This document shows positions 24,546 through 36,559 of a stretch of DNA of 64,000 nt, piece after piece. The stretch is from Ananas comosus (lineage: Eukaryota; Streptophyta; Magnoliopsida; Poales; Bromeliaceae). Position 1 is the stretch's first letter; each line of letters starts with the position of its first letter. Made by a program: the position numbers and the translations under genes. Under the pieces are notes generated by a model. The model was not told the DNA's origin. It searched no databases and worked only from the letters and a program-made list of their open reading frames with translations. The DNA is taken from positions 11,051,331 through 11,115,330 of the forward strand of contig NC_033622.1 of assembly GCF_001540865.1 (NCBI RefSeq), in the 5' to 3' direction.

Positions 24546-25664
24546 TAAAAACTTTTTCTATTAGTCTTATTTCATTCTTTCCTTCGTTCTTTACTGACTA
24601 TTGATTTTTCTTTGAGCCAACTTTTGCAGTTTTTTTTTCAACTTCTACAATTCTAAATTTCATTGTATTTATAGCTGCTCTTACTACTGTTGTTTTAGCT
24701 GTTTCTATTTTTATTTGTTTGTTATTTAAAAAATTTTTATTTTTCTTATGTATTTACTATTTTTTCTTTCTTTAACTTCTTTTATAAGATCTTAAATATT
24801 TCTTCAAATTATCCATACATCAAATTTTTTTCTTTTATAGTTTTATTTTTCTTTCTTTTTGTTTGTTCTTTATGTTTGAAGTATGATAGTAACAAAAATA
24901 GTCAAATATTATAATTTTTTTTAAAAAAATTTAGTACAAAAACTAAAGTTAAATATCGGATATTATCTATTCACCGCAACGCGCGGTTCACTATACTAGT
25001 ATATATTATATATGCCTAATATAATTGGATTAGAAATTCTAGCATAATATAATTAGACGATTTTTTTTTATAGATATGTTGTATTCAAATCTGCATATTA
25101 GCTTAGGGACAAATTGAAAAACAGAACATTTAACCAGCTGCAAATTATATATTATAAAAATAAAAAAAATCTAATTTGTCAGATACAAAAATATGAAAAA
25201 GAAAAATTTAAAAAAAAAGAATAAAGCAAACAAAAATTTTTATTTATTGAAATTCTGATTTATACATAAGGACGAGGGAGCAAGAAACTCGGCTCATGCC
25301 TCTTGACTTAGGTTAATTTCACAATCCACGTGGAGCTAAGCCTATATATAGGGTATGTTTGACCCTCATTCCCAAATGACCTCCTCAACTCTTTTATTAT
25401 TTTTTATTTGAGTTTTTTTATCAAATTTCTTGATTATTAATTATTAATTAATTTATTTTTATTTATTATAAAATAATTTGAATTATTAAATTTGATAAAA
25501 TCACGAATCAATTGATAAAATTTTTATCGGTCTAAATTAAAATTACTTCATTTTGAAAAGATAAAGTTAAACCGCTCTTAATAAATTAATAATAATAAAG
25601 TTGAGGAAGAGTTTAAGAATCAAACATATGTGAGGGGTTTCCAAACATATTCACGTATATTCAT
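24546..25664 (-). repeat. Right arm of the large inverted duplication
   Basis: Inverse complement of 22680-24476 without the insertion. The inner 24546-25000 part matches 24023-24476 almost base for base by eye. Towards 25200-25346 substitutions and small indels accumulate, and the outer 25347-25664 part is the most diverged. The gradient argues for a real old duplication whose centre is younger or homogenised, though an assembly contribution to the perfect centre cannot be excluded. Confidence 0.8.
24966..24999 (+). mobile_element. Helitron 3' terminus (hairpin + CTAG), plus strand
   Basis: Mirror copy of the terminus at 24023: stem ACCGC/GCGGT, then ttcactatactag and a flanking T. The two termini point outwards, and host-like flanking sequence beyond each is also part of the inverted repeat. 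Confidence 0.7.
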
Positions 25665-25681
25665 TATGTCTAATCTATATA

Positions 25682-25810
25682 TAGAGTTTTGCTATGATAC
25701 TTGTAAAAGCAACAAACATTTGGTGCTTATAAATTTTTTATCGACATCATCCAAACCGTACATCCCTTAATCCAATGGTCAAAAATCTACAAACATCAAT
25801 AACTTGGTAC
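25682..25810. mobile_element. MITE fragment (agagttttgctatgatactt family)
   Basis: The start resembles the inverted-end MITEs in this window (tatagag start, then gtaaaagcaacaaac). The phrase atcccttaatccaatggtca is shared with the MITE at 10499. The right part is cut by the SINE at 25811. Confidence 0.45.
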
Positions 25811-25901
25811 TTTTTTTTTTGAAAGATAGCTAGCACGCTACCTGCTTCGTTTATTTCATTTAGAAATAGAAATGTGAATCAACTAGGATTCGAACTTGGG
25901 A
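25811..25901 (-). mobile_element. tRNA-derived SINE, truncated
   Basis: T-run, gctagcacgctacctgcttc, a shortened body and the aggattcgaacttggga B-box complement are present; the tRNA head is missing. The truncation point coincides with a single N at 25902, so it may be an assembly break. Confidence 0.65.
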
Positions 25902-26080
25902 NCTATAGTTTTTTAACGTATTTTAAACAAAAGATCCATGAAGTTTATGAGATCTAGTTCAAATTGCCTCGGCTAGCTGCTAAGCTTTCAGCGTTGTAGC
26001 TTTTGCTCGACCTTCGTGCCTTCCGAGGCACGAAGGCTATCGTATCATCGGAATGATATATATATATATATATATATATA

Positions 26081-26645
26081 NNNNNNNNNNNNNNNNNNNN
26101 NNNNNNNNNNNNNNNNNNNNNNNNNNNNNNNNNNNNNNNNNNNNNNNNNNNNNNNNNNNNNNNNNNNNNNNNNNNNNNNNNNNNNNNNNNNNNNNNNNNN
26201 NNNNNNNNNNNNNNNNNNNNNNNNNNNNNNNNNNNNNNNNNNNNNNNNNNNNNNNNNNNNNNNNNNNNNNNNNNNNNNNNNNNNNNNNNNNNNNNNNNNN
26301 NNNNNNNNNNNNNNNNNNNNNNNNNNNNNNNNNNNNNNNNNNNNNNNNNNNNNNNNNNNNNNNNNNNNNNNNNNNNNNNNNNNNNNNNNNNNNNNNNNNN
26401 NNNNNNNNNNNNNNNNNNNNNNNNNNNNNNNNNNNNNNNNNNNNNNNNNNNNNNNNNNNNNNNNNNNNNNNNNNNNNNNNNNNNNNNNNNNNNNNNNNNN
26501 NNNNNNNNNNNNNNNNNNNNNNNNNNNNNNNNNNNNNNNNNNNNNNNNNNNNNNNNNNNNNNNNNNNNNNNNNNNNNNNNNNNNNNNNNNNNNNNNNNNN
26601 NNNNNNNNNNNNNNNNNNNNNNNNNNNNNNNNNNNNNNNNNNNNN
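26081..26645. other. Assembly gap, 565 Ns, beginning in a (TA)n tract
   Basis: The gap starts inside an alternating TA run at 26057-26080. Long reading frames reported through it would be artefacts. Confidence 0.95.
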
Positions 26646-27080
26646 TTAGACTTGATCTAGCGTATTTGAAGTACCTAGAAAATAAATTATGCAATTTTTT
26701 GATATTATTTGCCTAGTGAACGAAGGGGCTCAAAATCAACGGCTGAAAATAAAAATCTTACAAAACGTGATAATATGACGTTAAAATTTTAGATCACAGA
26801 TATTGATCTTGTTTTATATAGCATAAAAAATTTTCTATCAAAATTTCACGTGATTCGGATATTTCTACAGCATTAAACTTGCAAACGGCTCACTGCGATC
26901 ATTAAAATTATTGATTTTGAGCCCCTTCGATCACTAGGCAAATGATATAAAAAAATCATAAAATTTGTTTTCTAGGTACTTCAAATAATCTAGATCAAAT
27001 TTAACGGAGCCGATCGACGATTCGAAAGTCGCAACATCGAAAACGAGCTGGAAGCACGGAAGGCTCCGTGCTTCCGATAG
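26646..27080. mobile_element. MITE with long inverted arms, left end lost in the gap
   Basis: Left-arm phrases gaagtacctagaaaa, atttgcctagtg and cgaaggggctcaaaatcaa recur as their inverse complements at about 26914-26990. The right end carries a hairpin (ggaagcacgg ... ccgtgcttcc, about 27049-27078) next to a TA run. A similar hairpin (cttcgtgcc ... ggcacgaag, 26013-26036) lies left of the gap, so the full element probably spans it. It is non-coding. Confidence 0.55.
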
Positions 27081-28201
27081 TATATATATATATATATTTT
27101 AAATTATAAAATAAATATTTATATATTATTAAATAAAACTCTTAGGTCTATGATAAAAATGAAATTAATTAAAAAAAATAAAAAAATAAACATTCAAGAT
27201 GTGTCTATTATTATTTTTTTTAATGCATAAAGAAATTATAATGTTACTCGAAAAGTAAATAAAATTTGACCAAATAAATAAAATCTGGGTGAGGTTAGAG
27301 AAAGAGAAAAAACTAAAAAAAAAAGGGAAAGATTGGGAAAAATAAAATCTCACAATAACCGGTGTATGTTTTTTATTTTAAATTAAATTTAAATTTAAAT
27401 TTAAACTTAAATAATAATTACTAAAAACTTACACAACGAATCGAAATATATAAATCAATCATATAAAATACATTAATAACATTAATTTATATAAAATTTT
27501 TTTTGAATTAACATCACAAAAAAATATTTTTACCTAATAAATATAGATTTATTAATATTTTATTTTTAATTATAAATTATGTATGTTAGATTTTATAAAT
27601 TTTTAATCCGTATTTATTAATATATAAAATTTCAAAATAATATTAATTTTGTGTTTGAATATTTAAATGTTAGACTGGGCTTGCCCACAATTCTAGTCGT
27701 AATAACAAATATTAGTTTTGAACGTATAAACTATGTTAACTAGCGTATACTTTTACAGAGATTTTAAAAAAATAAATTAATTGATTTTATATAATAATAA
27801 ATGAATATTTTTTATATAAATTAATAAATAATTAATAAATATTTCTTCTATTTACTTAGGCAACGCTTCGTGACCATGGAATTGATCATAATATAATTTA
27901 GATTTAAAAATTTCATGTTTAAGTTTATATTGTAATTTAAATAAATATATATATATCTTAATCCGACCTTATGATAATTATCATTTTGCGAGAAAAACGA
28001 TAGTTCAAAAATTGGGAACCTACTTTTTAACATCCCAGTACTACTATAATCAGCCAATCTCAACTCACCAGAGGGATCCCAACTCACCAGGGGTGGACCA
28101 ATATCATAAATTAGGTTACCAATCTTTATTACTTTTCTCAACTAGGTTTCCGATTTTTTGACCATCGTTGTTACTCTAAAACGATGATTATCATCGGGTC
28201 A

Positions 28202-28247
<46 letters not shown>

Positions 28248-28306
28248 TATATATATATATATATCACACTCCGACGATATNNNNNNNNNNNNNNNNNNNA
28301 TGCATG

Positions 28307-28343
<37 letters not shown>

Positions 28344-28344
28344 C
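27081..28344. other. AT-rich DNA, microsatellites and a 19-base gap
   Basis: No gene was recognised. A (GA)n(TA)n compound microsatellite occupies about 28207-28264, a 19-base N gap follows at 28281-28299, and another (TA)n run lies at 28310-28340. A small direct repeat (actcaccag, 28065-28098) is present. Confidence 0.6.
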
Positions 28345-29708
28345 AAAGAACCGTTGGTAAGAAATTTTTTTTTTTTTCTTTACAGCTTAATGTTCACTCT
28401 TTTTTTCAATAGTCTTACCCTCGTTGATTTTTTCCAATGGACAATTTATTTTGTCATGATTTGATTATGTAATACCTAAATTTATAACCAATGGGTTAAT
28501 GTTTAAAATTGGTATTCTAAACAAACTAAATACATATACAAATTTTTTTTGCAAAACAATCATATATAAAAGCATTATGATTAGCAAAAAAAAAATTAAA
28601 TAATTATTGTAAAAATATTTATAAATTGACAACCAAATTAGATTATATCATATATAATAGCATTACGATCAGGATTGGGGAAAAAGTAAAATTTTAAATT
28701 ATTCACAGCAACAAATTGGTAGGCAAAAAAAAAAGCATATACATAAAAATTAAATCAGAGAACTTACAAATTTTGAGACAATTAATCACGGATCAACTGT
28801 ACACAGATAGTCAATTTTCTGAGACAAAATAAAATTATTCAGTTTTTTTTTTTTAAAAATAAGTAGCCAAATTAAAATTCAAATTGAAACAAAATGAAAG
28901 GTGAAAACCAAATCGGAGAAGAAAATAGCACCAGTAGAGAAATAGAGATTTTTTACCGTAAATAAAAATTTTATAGAGACATATTATATAGGCAAAAAAA
29001 AAATCGCATTCTACATAAAATAACCCTTCGGATTCAACAAATACAAATATTCGATGAGTCGAAGGGAGCTTAGAGAATGAATCCGAACTATTTTTGCAAC
29101 CGAATGGGGATTAATCGGTAGGAACTAAGCGTTGCTAATAAAAAAGGTGCGACGGGAAAAAGGATAGACAATGAACTTGGCCCAATTTTTTATCTAGGAA
29201 GGACGCATCAGGAGTCGGAGAAGCATCTAGGGGGGCGAGCGGTATCTAGGGAGGGCAAAAAAAAATTGCATTCAACATAAAATGACCCTTCGGTTTCAAC
29301 AAATAAAAATATCTGAAGAGTCAAAGAGAGCGTAGAGAATGAATCCGAACTAGTTTTGCAACCGAGGGGGATTAATCGGCAGGAACGAAGCGTTGCTAAT
29401 AAAAAAAGGCGCGACGGAAAAAAGGACCGACAATGAACTTGGTCCAACTTTCAGTCTAGGGAGGACGCATAAGAAATTGGAGAGGCATTTAGGGAGGCGA
29501 GCGGCATTTAGTGAGGTAATTTAGTATAATGAACTTAGTCCAATTTTCTATCTAGAGAGGACGCTTCAGAAGTTGGAGAGGCATCTAGGGAGGCAAGCGG
29601 TATCTAGGGAGGTAATTTAGAATGACAGGTAGGTCCCACAAAAGTCTAAAATTAAGCTAATATCGTCACGTGGACAAAAAGGCATGGAAATTCATAGGAG
29701 TTTATAGA
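28345..29708 (-). mobile_element. Helitron-family copy (5' end at 29708, 3' end not found)
   Basis: The minus-strand 5' end reads TCTATAAACTCCTATGAATT, with the flanking base giving the A|T insertion signature. The same terminus is seen at 53086, 53410 and 59262. The body shares gagaatgaatccgaac, gcgacgg and ggagaggcatctaggg phrases with the copies at 51336-53086 and 57100-59262. No CTAG hairpin was found on the left; it may be lost in the gapped TA-rich stretch. It contains a tandem duplication (28991-29517). No helicase domain is visible, so it is non-autonomous. Confidence 0.6.
28991..29517. repeat. Two tandem units of about 263 bp inside the Helitron copy
   Basis: The phrase ggcaaaaaaaa followed by cattc, acataaaat and acccttcgg recurs 263 bases apart (28991 and 29254). 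Both units run through gagaatgaatccgaact, gcgttgctaataaaaaa and ctaggaggac-type words. A partial third unit follows (29518-29620). Confidence 0.7.
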
Positions 29709-31547
29709 TGGCATACATAAATGGCATACATAAATGCCAATTTTTTCGAAAGTTTGTATGCATTTAATAATCTATATGGCATACATAAATGCATAAATTG
29801 TACACACATGAATCATGCGTGTCACTGCTTTCTAAAAAAGAACAATCCAATTTATAAATCTATATGGCATAGGGTTGGAAAAATATGCATACGTAAATAC
29901 ATAAATCGTACATACATGAATGAGGCATGCCATCTCTATCCGAAGAAGATCAAATTATTTACACTTAAAAATTTAACAGTCATGCTTTTGGTGTTCATGT
30001 AGCACATCTAGAATCATAAATGATGCTTCGATGTATTGTCGCAGAAAGAATCTAATAATAAACTCAAATTAAATCAAAAATTTTGAAGTACCGGTACTAG
30101 TTTGCCATAGTATTGTTCATGTAATTGCTATGTTCGCTGGTATAAGATGAAAATTTTATTGTTCATGCATATGGTTCAAAACATGTTATATACATGAAAC
30201 TTTTAACAGTACATCAATGCCCTATAAAAAAACCTTAATTGCCGTAAACTATTCACCGCTTCTTAAAACTAACAAATCATTCATCGCTTTTTCATAACTC
30301 ATAAGTTTATCACATTCGAATTCCAAAAAATTTATATTATTAAACTCTAAAAATAATTTTAATATTTTAAAAAATGTAGTAAATGATTTATTATATTTAA
30401 AAAGTAGTAATTTATTTACCACAATATAGATAAATATTTTACTAAATTATTTTATTGTTCATGCATGTGGTTCAAAACATGTTATATACATGAAACTTTT
30501 AACAGTACATCAACTCCCTATAAAAAAGGTTAATTGCCGTAAACTATTCATTACTTCTTAAAAGTAAGAAATCATTCACCGCTTTTACGTAATTTATAAG
30601 TTTATCACATCCGAATTCCAAAAAATTGTATATTATTAAACTCTAAAAATAATTTTAATATTTTAAAAAATATGGTAAATAATTTATCAAATTTAAAAAG
30701 CAGTAATTCATAAACTATTTTTATAATAATTATAATATATTTTACGTCTATTAATAAAAGAAATTTTTTTTGCTAGAGTAATATAACGATAAAATAATAG
30801 AATAGTAAAATATTAGAATATTAAGTAACATTGTTTTTATCTAAATAATTTTTATTATATGTTTTATGTAAATATTTGTGGAAACATGCAATTTGGGACG
30901 ACTTACAAGTGCTCGTACTGTCAAAGAGACGAATTCAATAGTCTCTCTTCTTTAACCTTGCATGTGAACAATTGTGCATTGAGGCCCGGCGCCGGAGGAG
31001 TGCAGAAGCCAGAAAACGAGGGGAATTGAGGGCGAAATGACCGGGATCAAGGGGCGCAGGAGCAATAGAGCCACCCGGGCGTAGGGGTGGAAACGAGCCG
31101 AGCTTATTTCAGCTCAAGCTTGGCTTGAAATTAATTTCAATCCTAAATTTAGGCTCAAGCTCGGCTTGAAATTAATTCGAGTCGAGCTCGAGCGAGCATA
31201 ACTTCGAGTCGAGCGAACTCGAGCCCTAAACGAGCCGCTTGAAATTCTTAACATCGTGCAATCTATAGTTTAATTTTTATAAAACAATATCTAAAATTTG
31301 ATACAAAAATATCTAATAGTTCAACATACAAAATAAATGCATGAAATACGATATTATAATATTAAAAAAGTAGGAAAAGTGACTCTGCGAGCAAGTGAAA
31401 AAAAGAAAGAGAGTAATTAGAGTAGGATTTTACTGGTTTGGTTTTGTTGGCCCAATAATTTAAATTCTATATACATATAATTAAAATACATAATATATAT
31501 TATTTTATATAATTAAAATATATATTATATATAATTATATATATATA
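29709..31547. other. Intergenic AT-rich region
   Basis: Short direct repeats of ggcatacataaatg lie at 29708-29790. A tandem duplication is listed separately (30157-30745). At 31085-31230 a stretch rich in gagctcgagc/cgagccg words starts gtaggggtggaaacgagcc, which resembles one end of a decayed MITE. No gene was recognised. Confidence 0.45.
30157..30745. repeat. Tandem duplication, unit about 296 bp
   Basis: The block opening attttattgttcatgcat and running through aaaacatgttatatacatg and gccgtaaactattca occurs twice, offset 296 bases. Scattered substitutions separate the copies. The phrase gaattccaaaaaatt recurs in both. Confidence 0.8.
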
Positions 31548-31636
31548 GAGTCCGGCTACTATATTTTTATAAGTATAGACCCTTTATACTCATAAATTTT
31601 CAACCGTTAGATCTATTCTTTTGACCATTTCCATCC
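31548..31636. mobile_element. Left part of a MITE split by the family-A solo LTR
   Basis: It starts gagtccggctactatattt, as the MITE at 10499 does, and continues with ctcataaattttcaaccgtt. Its right part resumes at 36245 after the LTR insertion. Confidence 0.65.
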
Positions 31637-34600
31637 TGTAACATACCAGATTTTGGTATAAAAATAAAAATAAATAAAAATAGTGTTAGAAACTATTTTT
31701 ATTGGATTTGTAGGAGTAAAACATAAGTCAGAAGTGACTTGTACTGAAATCGGATTGAAAACAGAAAATCTAAAATTTTCTGTTGGAAACGGGACAGATA
31801 AATTAGCAGAAAATGCACAGTCTCAGAAAATTATGAAAATTGGAGGATAAGTCAGAAATATTTTTATTAGGCTAGATTCAAAGTTTCATATTTTTCTGAC
31901 ACCCGTAGAGTGAGAAATAAAATCCGACAGCTATCTGATAAAGATTACAGTTCGGCACAATTTTCGGTGACCAAATGGGGTCGAAACTGAAAACTTAAGA
32001 TATATTCTTACTCAGTACATTAAACTGAGCTTTCTTGTCAAATTTGAGCTCAAATGGACATTCAGAAGGGCTCCAACTGTTCCGAACTGCTAAACAGCTG
32101 CCCGGAAGTGAATAGTGTAAAAGTTGAGGGGCTGATTTGTAAAAAGGGATTTAATCCCTTTTCTTCTTCTTCTCCTCAGCCGAATGCGCACACACACACA
32201 CGCCACACACACGCAAGGAGAGGGAGGAAGAGAGCTCTCCTTTCTCTCTCTAAATCTCTCCCAAAATTGATGAAATTGGAGGAGAAGCAAGCTTGGAGGT
32301 TGATCTTCATCTCTTTTATCTTCTTCCTCTCCATTGGAGCTTGCTTGCAAGGTAAGTTTTGATGCCCTTTAATGGTATCTCTTTGTAGTTTGGGTTTTAA
32401 GCTTCAAGAATGGATTTAGAGCTATTCTAGCATGCTAAAGAGATGATTGTTGCTTAAATCATGGATCAATTTGATGATTTCTTGCCTAGTTGTAAACCTA
32501 GGGCTTGAACTGAGCTTTTTGAACCCTCTCATGGTAGTGTTGGCCTAGTGGCCCTAATCGTCTATTAGATTTTGATGATAACAAATAATCACGATTATTG
32601 GACTAATCTTTTTATCTTGAGTCTTGTGTTTTAGATCTCTCTATCTTCAAAAANGCTGTTGGCCTAGTGGCCCTAATCTTTCATTAGATTTTGATGATAA
32701 CAAATAATTACGATTATTGGACTAATCTTTTATCTTGAGTTTTGTGTTTTTGATCTCTCTATCTTCAAAAAGAATTCAAGATGGGCAATATTCTAGCACC
32801 TAGCTTCACCATTTGAAGCTGTGTTTGCTTCTTTTATCAAATAAACAAACTCACTCTCTCTATTCTTAATTTGATTAATATTATGCTTTGAGTTAAGTTT
32901 AAACTATTCATCTTATCACCTTATAGATCCCTTAAACAAAATTCTAAATTTATGATTAGGTGAAAATGACTTTTAAATATTCAAAAATTGCTCAAATTCT
33001 GTGTTCTGTAAAATTGCAATTTCTGGACCCTGTTCTGGGCGCCCGAAAGTGGATCCGAATCTTTTGAGACCTTTTGGATCCTGCCTGTTTGCTGTTCGGG
33101 TGATTCAGAAACACAAAGACTGTTTGACTTGACAGGTTGCGACAACAGGCGGCGCAAAATCTGGGCGCCCAGATTTTACGGAAGCAGCGGCGCACGCAAT
33201 CTGGGCTGTTTGGCAAGAAAGTCAGCACGAGATCTGGGCGCCCACAACTTTTGATGGCTCGAATCCAGAAAAACGGCGCATGTCAGAAAAGTTGTCCCTC
33301 GAGATCTGGGCGCCCACATTTTCTGATGGCCCAAATCTAGAGGAAGCGGCGCGTGTCAGAAAAGCTGTTCCTCGAGATCTGGGCGCCCACAAATTTTTGA
33401 CGGCCCAAACATACAAAGTCAAGAAAAGCGGCGCACGTGGTCCGACAAGCAGCTGGCGTGCACAAACTTCTGGGCGCCCGGAAACAGTTTGTGGGCGCCC
33501 GAAAGTACAACTGCAGATCTGTCCGAGGCTATAAATAGATGGTATTGAGGCCTCACTCTGCAGCAACTTGATAACTCATTTTTGAGCATAAAAACTTCAG
33601 TGATCTTAATACTCTTAGCTATCAATTCTCTCTCTAAACTTGAGTGAAACTTGTAGTGAGATTTAATCTTGTAAAAAGAGAGAAAAGCAAAATCTTGAAG
33701 CTTGAAAGAAGGAGTTGATGTGAAGGCTTGGTGCTTGCCCGCAAAAGCATCATCTAGTGGAGATCCAACATTCTCGAGTGTTGAGAAGTTGGCGGGGACG
33801 TAGGCAAAGTGCCGAACCTCGAAACAAATTGATTGTGTGCTTTTCGAGTTTGCATTTCTTTTATTTGCATCGTTTTTTTAATTTGCTTGATTATTTGGTT
33901 TTTTTTTATTTTAGAAACCTAATTCACCCCCCCTCTTAGGTTGCCATTTTGATCCTCAGGTAGATCTTTAAAGCTTCATTATAATCCATAGAAATGGTTT
34001 ATTTGGAATCCTAGCATGCTAAATAAAGGATAAATGCTACAATCTAGGATCAATTTAATTAATTCTTGCAATAGATGAAGCCTAGGGTTCAAAATGCAAG
34101 TTTTGTAAATATGAGGGTTTGATCTCATTTGACCCTCTGTAAACCTAATTGCCAGGTAAACGAATGCGTTGGCGAAGTCGGTTCGGCGATTCGTTGAGCC
34201 GTTGCGAAGTTATTAAAGAAACAGACGTTTAGGCTTCGTTTCCGCCTGGAGGGCCGAGGCGACATCGTATATTCATGAAAACGGATTTGAAGCATCGTGG
34301 CACATAACCGAAGACCTTAATTTTCGGATCATGAATTGAAGGCCGTTCGGGTGGTCGCGCAAGAGATCGGGCCAAACCGGGTGCCGGGTGCCGCTGGAGG
34401 CCGATTGCAAGTGACTACAAGCAATCGGAATGCGTAATGAGGTGGGTTGTGCTCACCGAAGCGACTATGTAGCCTATATGTCTTAGAGTAATGGTTTTCT
34501 AATTGATGCATATGGTTGATGTTACTTACTGTTGAGATAAAATGCATAATGACATATAATGTGTTAAATGCTAGATGAATACATGAGTTAATTGTCACCT

Positions 34601-36244
34601 GAATGCATGAAAATAATGTTATAGTAATATGTTAGAGGTAATATGCATGTTGATAAATTATGGAACATGTTGGATGGCAAATGAATGGTTGGTATATATA
34701 TATAGACATATTGTGGAATATGAGGAATGAGTGCATGTTGATTTATTATAGAATATACTAGATGAATGTATATTGACATATTGTGGATTATGTTAAATGA
34801 CACATGCATATTGAACTTGGGTCGATAAACTCTAGGTGAATTAGAGAACTCGACATTGGAAAACAATGACATATGAACTATGATATGTGACGTAGACAAT
34901 CTATATATATTAGATCGAGTGGCATATGATTAATATAGTGGAAACACTTATGGCATGTTGAACATTTAGAAAACAAGTATGGCATGAGTCCAAGAATATA
35001 GTAGTGTATATGACATAAGTGATAGTAAAGAATGCAAAGAAAAGAATGATGAAAATATTATGACATTTCAATCCTAGAGTTAGGGTCATTTGAGCATAGT
35101 CTTCCTAAAGTTAAGGAATGGATTGAACTTGACATCCTCAAGATTTTGGATTTGATCATTGATCATACTCACCTTTAGTCCTTGCTCGAGGTTGTGGTAG
35201 CTCCCCCTCGGGCGATGTGCTCCGGAGTCGACATCACTGGGTTGTAGAGAGTATCTCCCCAGAGGACGGTCCCATCGGGTGTAGCGAGTATCTCCCTGAT
35301 TATTGGGATTTTGAGTTGGTGAGTTTGTTGAGGGCGAAACCTTCGGGTTAGCCAAGAGATTGGGTAACAAGCACATGAGTTGTAATAATATCCTAGTTGA
35401 GTAGACTTAAGGCTGAGGTGCAAGTGAGACGTCCTTCGCCTCGAGCCTGCCTTTGCGCGGTACTCCGCGAATGATTGACTCGAGACCGAGTCGGGTGGGT
35501 AGTTGATAAAGGTAAATGAGACCTTATGATTAAAATGGTAAATGACAGAAAACCTTAAATGTCAATTGGATGAAAGTAGTAATCGATTGAATTACTAATT
35601 GATTGTATAGTCGCATCATTGTATGATCTTCATATTGTATTCGTGAGGCAATGCATGGTTTCATTTGTTGCATAATCAAGATATATATCTATCTGTTTAT
35701 TGAACTAACTTGCAGTTGCCTCCCTTGGACCTATTGGTCGAGCTTTTCCCTTGGGTGGCCGTACCTACTGGAAACCATGGAGTTGGTTCTCACCCCACGT
35801 GGTTTTGGAGTGTTACAGGTTCACACGTGAGCGGCGCGGCGGCGCGAGGCGAGGGCGTAGCATCATAGTTAGCGCCCTACCACCGAGACCAGAGATAGCG
35901 GTACCCTGAGTCGGCTTGTTTAGGATCGTAGAAAATGAAAAGAATCAAGTTGTAATAATCATGTTAAATCGGATTGTATTTGGAAGTTGAATGTAATAAG
36001 TATTTGGGATGTAAAATGTATGAATGTGAATGCTTGTAATAACAAGATTATGTTTTTGATACTTCCTTATGCAATCTTTGATTGAAATGTGTTCCTGGTT
36101 GAAACTTTGTACATTGTATTGATTGCGACGCCTTGAATGTATAGGGGAGACTCTGTCCGCGGTACCGGAAAAACCCTATTCGTTTGGCGGTCTGTTACGG
36201 CGCCGCGACCCGGCCAAATAGGCGGGCGGTCGTGGGGCGTGACA
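31637..36244 (+). mobile_element. Solo LTR, family A, copy 1 (3.2 kb plus a nested LTR)
   Basis: It starts TGTAACATACCAGATTTTGG and ends GGGGCGTGACA. The flanking catcc (31632-31636 and 36245-36249) is a 5 bp target-site duplication. Aligning by eye with 45516-48677 gives collinearity along its whole length once the nested LTR at 32538-33958 is removed, leaving about 3.18 kb. No gag or pol motif is visible, so this is a solo LTR, probably of a large-LTR Ty3/gypsy-type element (inference from size and the GGGGCGTGACA end). Small ORFs conserved in both copies reflect overall similarity, not coding. Confidence 0.85.
32538..33958 (+). mobile_element. Solo LTR, family B, copy 1, nested in family A
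   Basis: It starts TGTTGGCCTAGTGGCCC and ends TTTTGATCCTCA. The flanking ggtag (32533-32537 and 33959-33963) is a 5 bp duplication, and the uninterrupted site is seen in the other family-A copy near 46411. The words ttttgatgataacaaa near the start and caccccccctcttagg near the end are typical of large copia (SIRE/Maximus-type) LTRs; that assignment is inference. The first 119 bases are repeated after a single N at 32654. Seven copies of GGGCGCCC lie at 33035-33500 in repeats of about 70 bp. Confidence 0.82.
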
Positions 36245-36383
36245 CATCCCTTAAATCATACTATTCAACCAACCACCCACTCAATCCTAGGGGACCACTA
36301 TCATCCTAATCGCACATCTAATGCCCGAAAATTTATAAGTATAAAAGGGTCTATACTCATAAGAGTATAGTAACCCTAACATA
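36245..36383. mobile_element. Right part of the MITE split by the family-A solo LTR
   Basis: It continues the MITE interrupted at 31636, with tactattcaaccaacca, ggggaccacta and ataagagtatagtaaccc as in the intact copy at 10499-10741. A TA run and the 100-base gap follow. Confidence 0.65.
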
Positions 36384-36400
36384 TATATATATATATATAT

Positions 36401-36500
36401 NNNNNNNNNNNNNNNNNNNNNNNNNNNNNNNNNNNNNNNNNNNNNNNNNNNNNNNNNNNNNNNNNNNNNNNNNNNNNNNNNNNNNNNNNNNNNNNNNNNN
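36401..36500. other. Assembly gap of exactly 100 Ns
   Basis: The round length suggests an unsized scaffold gap. It follows a (TA)n tract at 36380-36400. Confidence 0.95.
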
Positions 36501-36559
36501 AAGAGAGAGATCGGCGTTGAGTGTTAGTTTAGCGACTTTTTCGGTCATATTAGAATTTA

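Noticed and set aside
24023..24999. Two Helitrons inserted head to head
   Set aside because: Sequence outside both termini is also mirrored, so an inverted duplication explains the data better than two insertions.
25954..26694. Long ORFs across the N gap
   Set aside because: They are almost entirely unknown residues created by Ns.
32054..32362. Plus ORF with a His/Arg-rich stretch, also at 45923-46213
   Set aside because: It is the same LTR-internal sequence in both copies. The CA-repeat creates the THTRHTHA run, and the frames diverge after it.
34588..34899. 103-codon minus ORF conserved at 46980-47291
   Set aside because: It lies in the two family-A solo LTRs and is conserved only because the whole LTR is. 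It has no domain, and the reading is full of Ile/His from AT-rich DNA.
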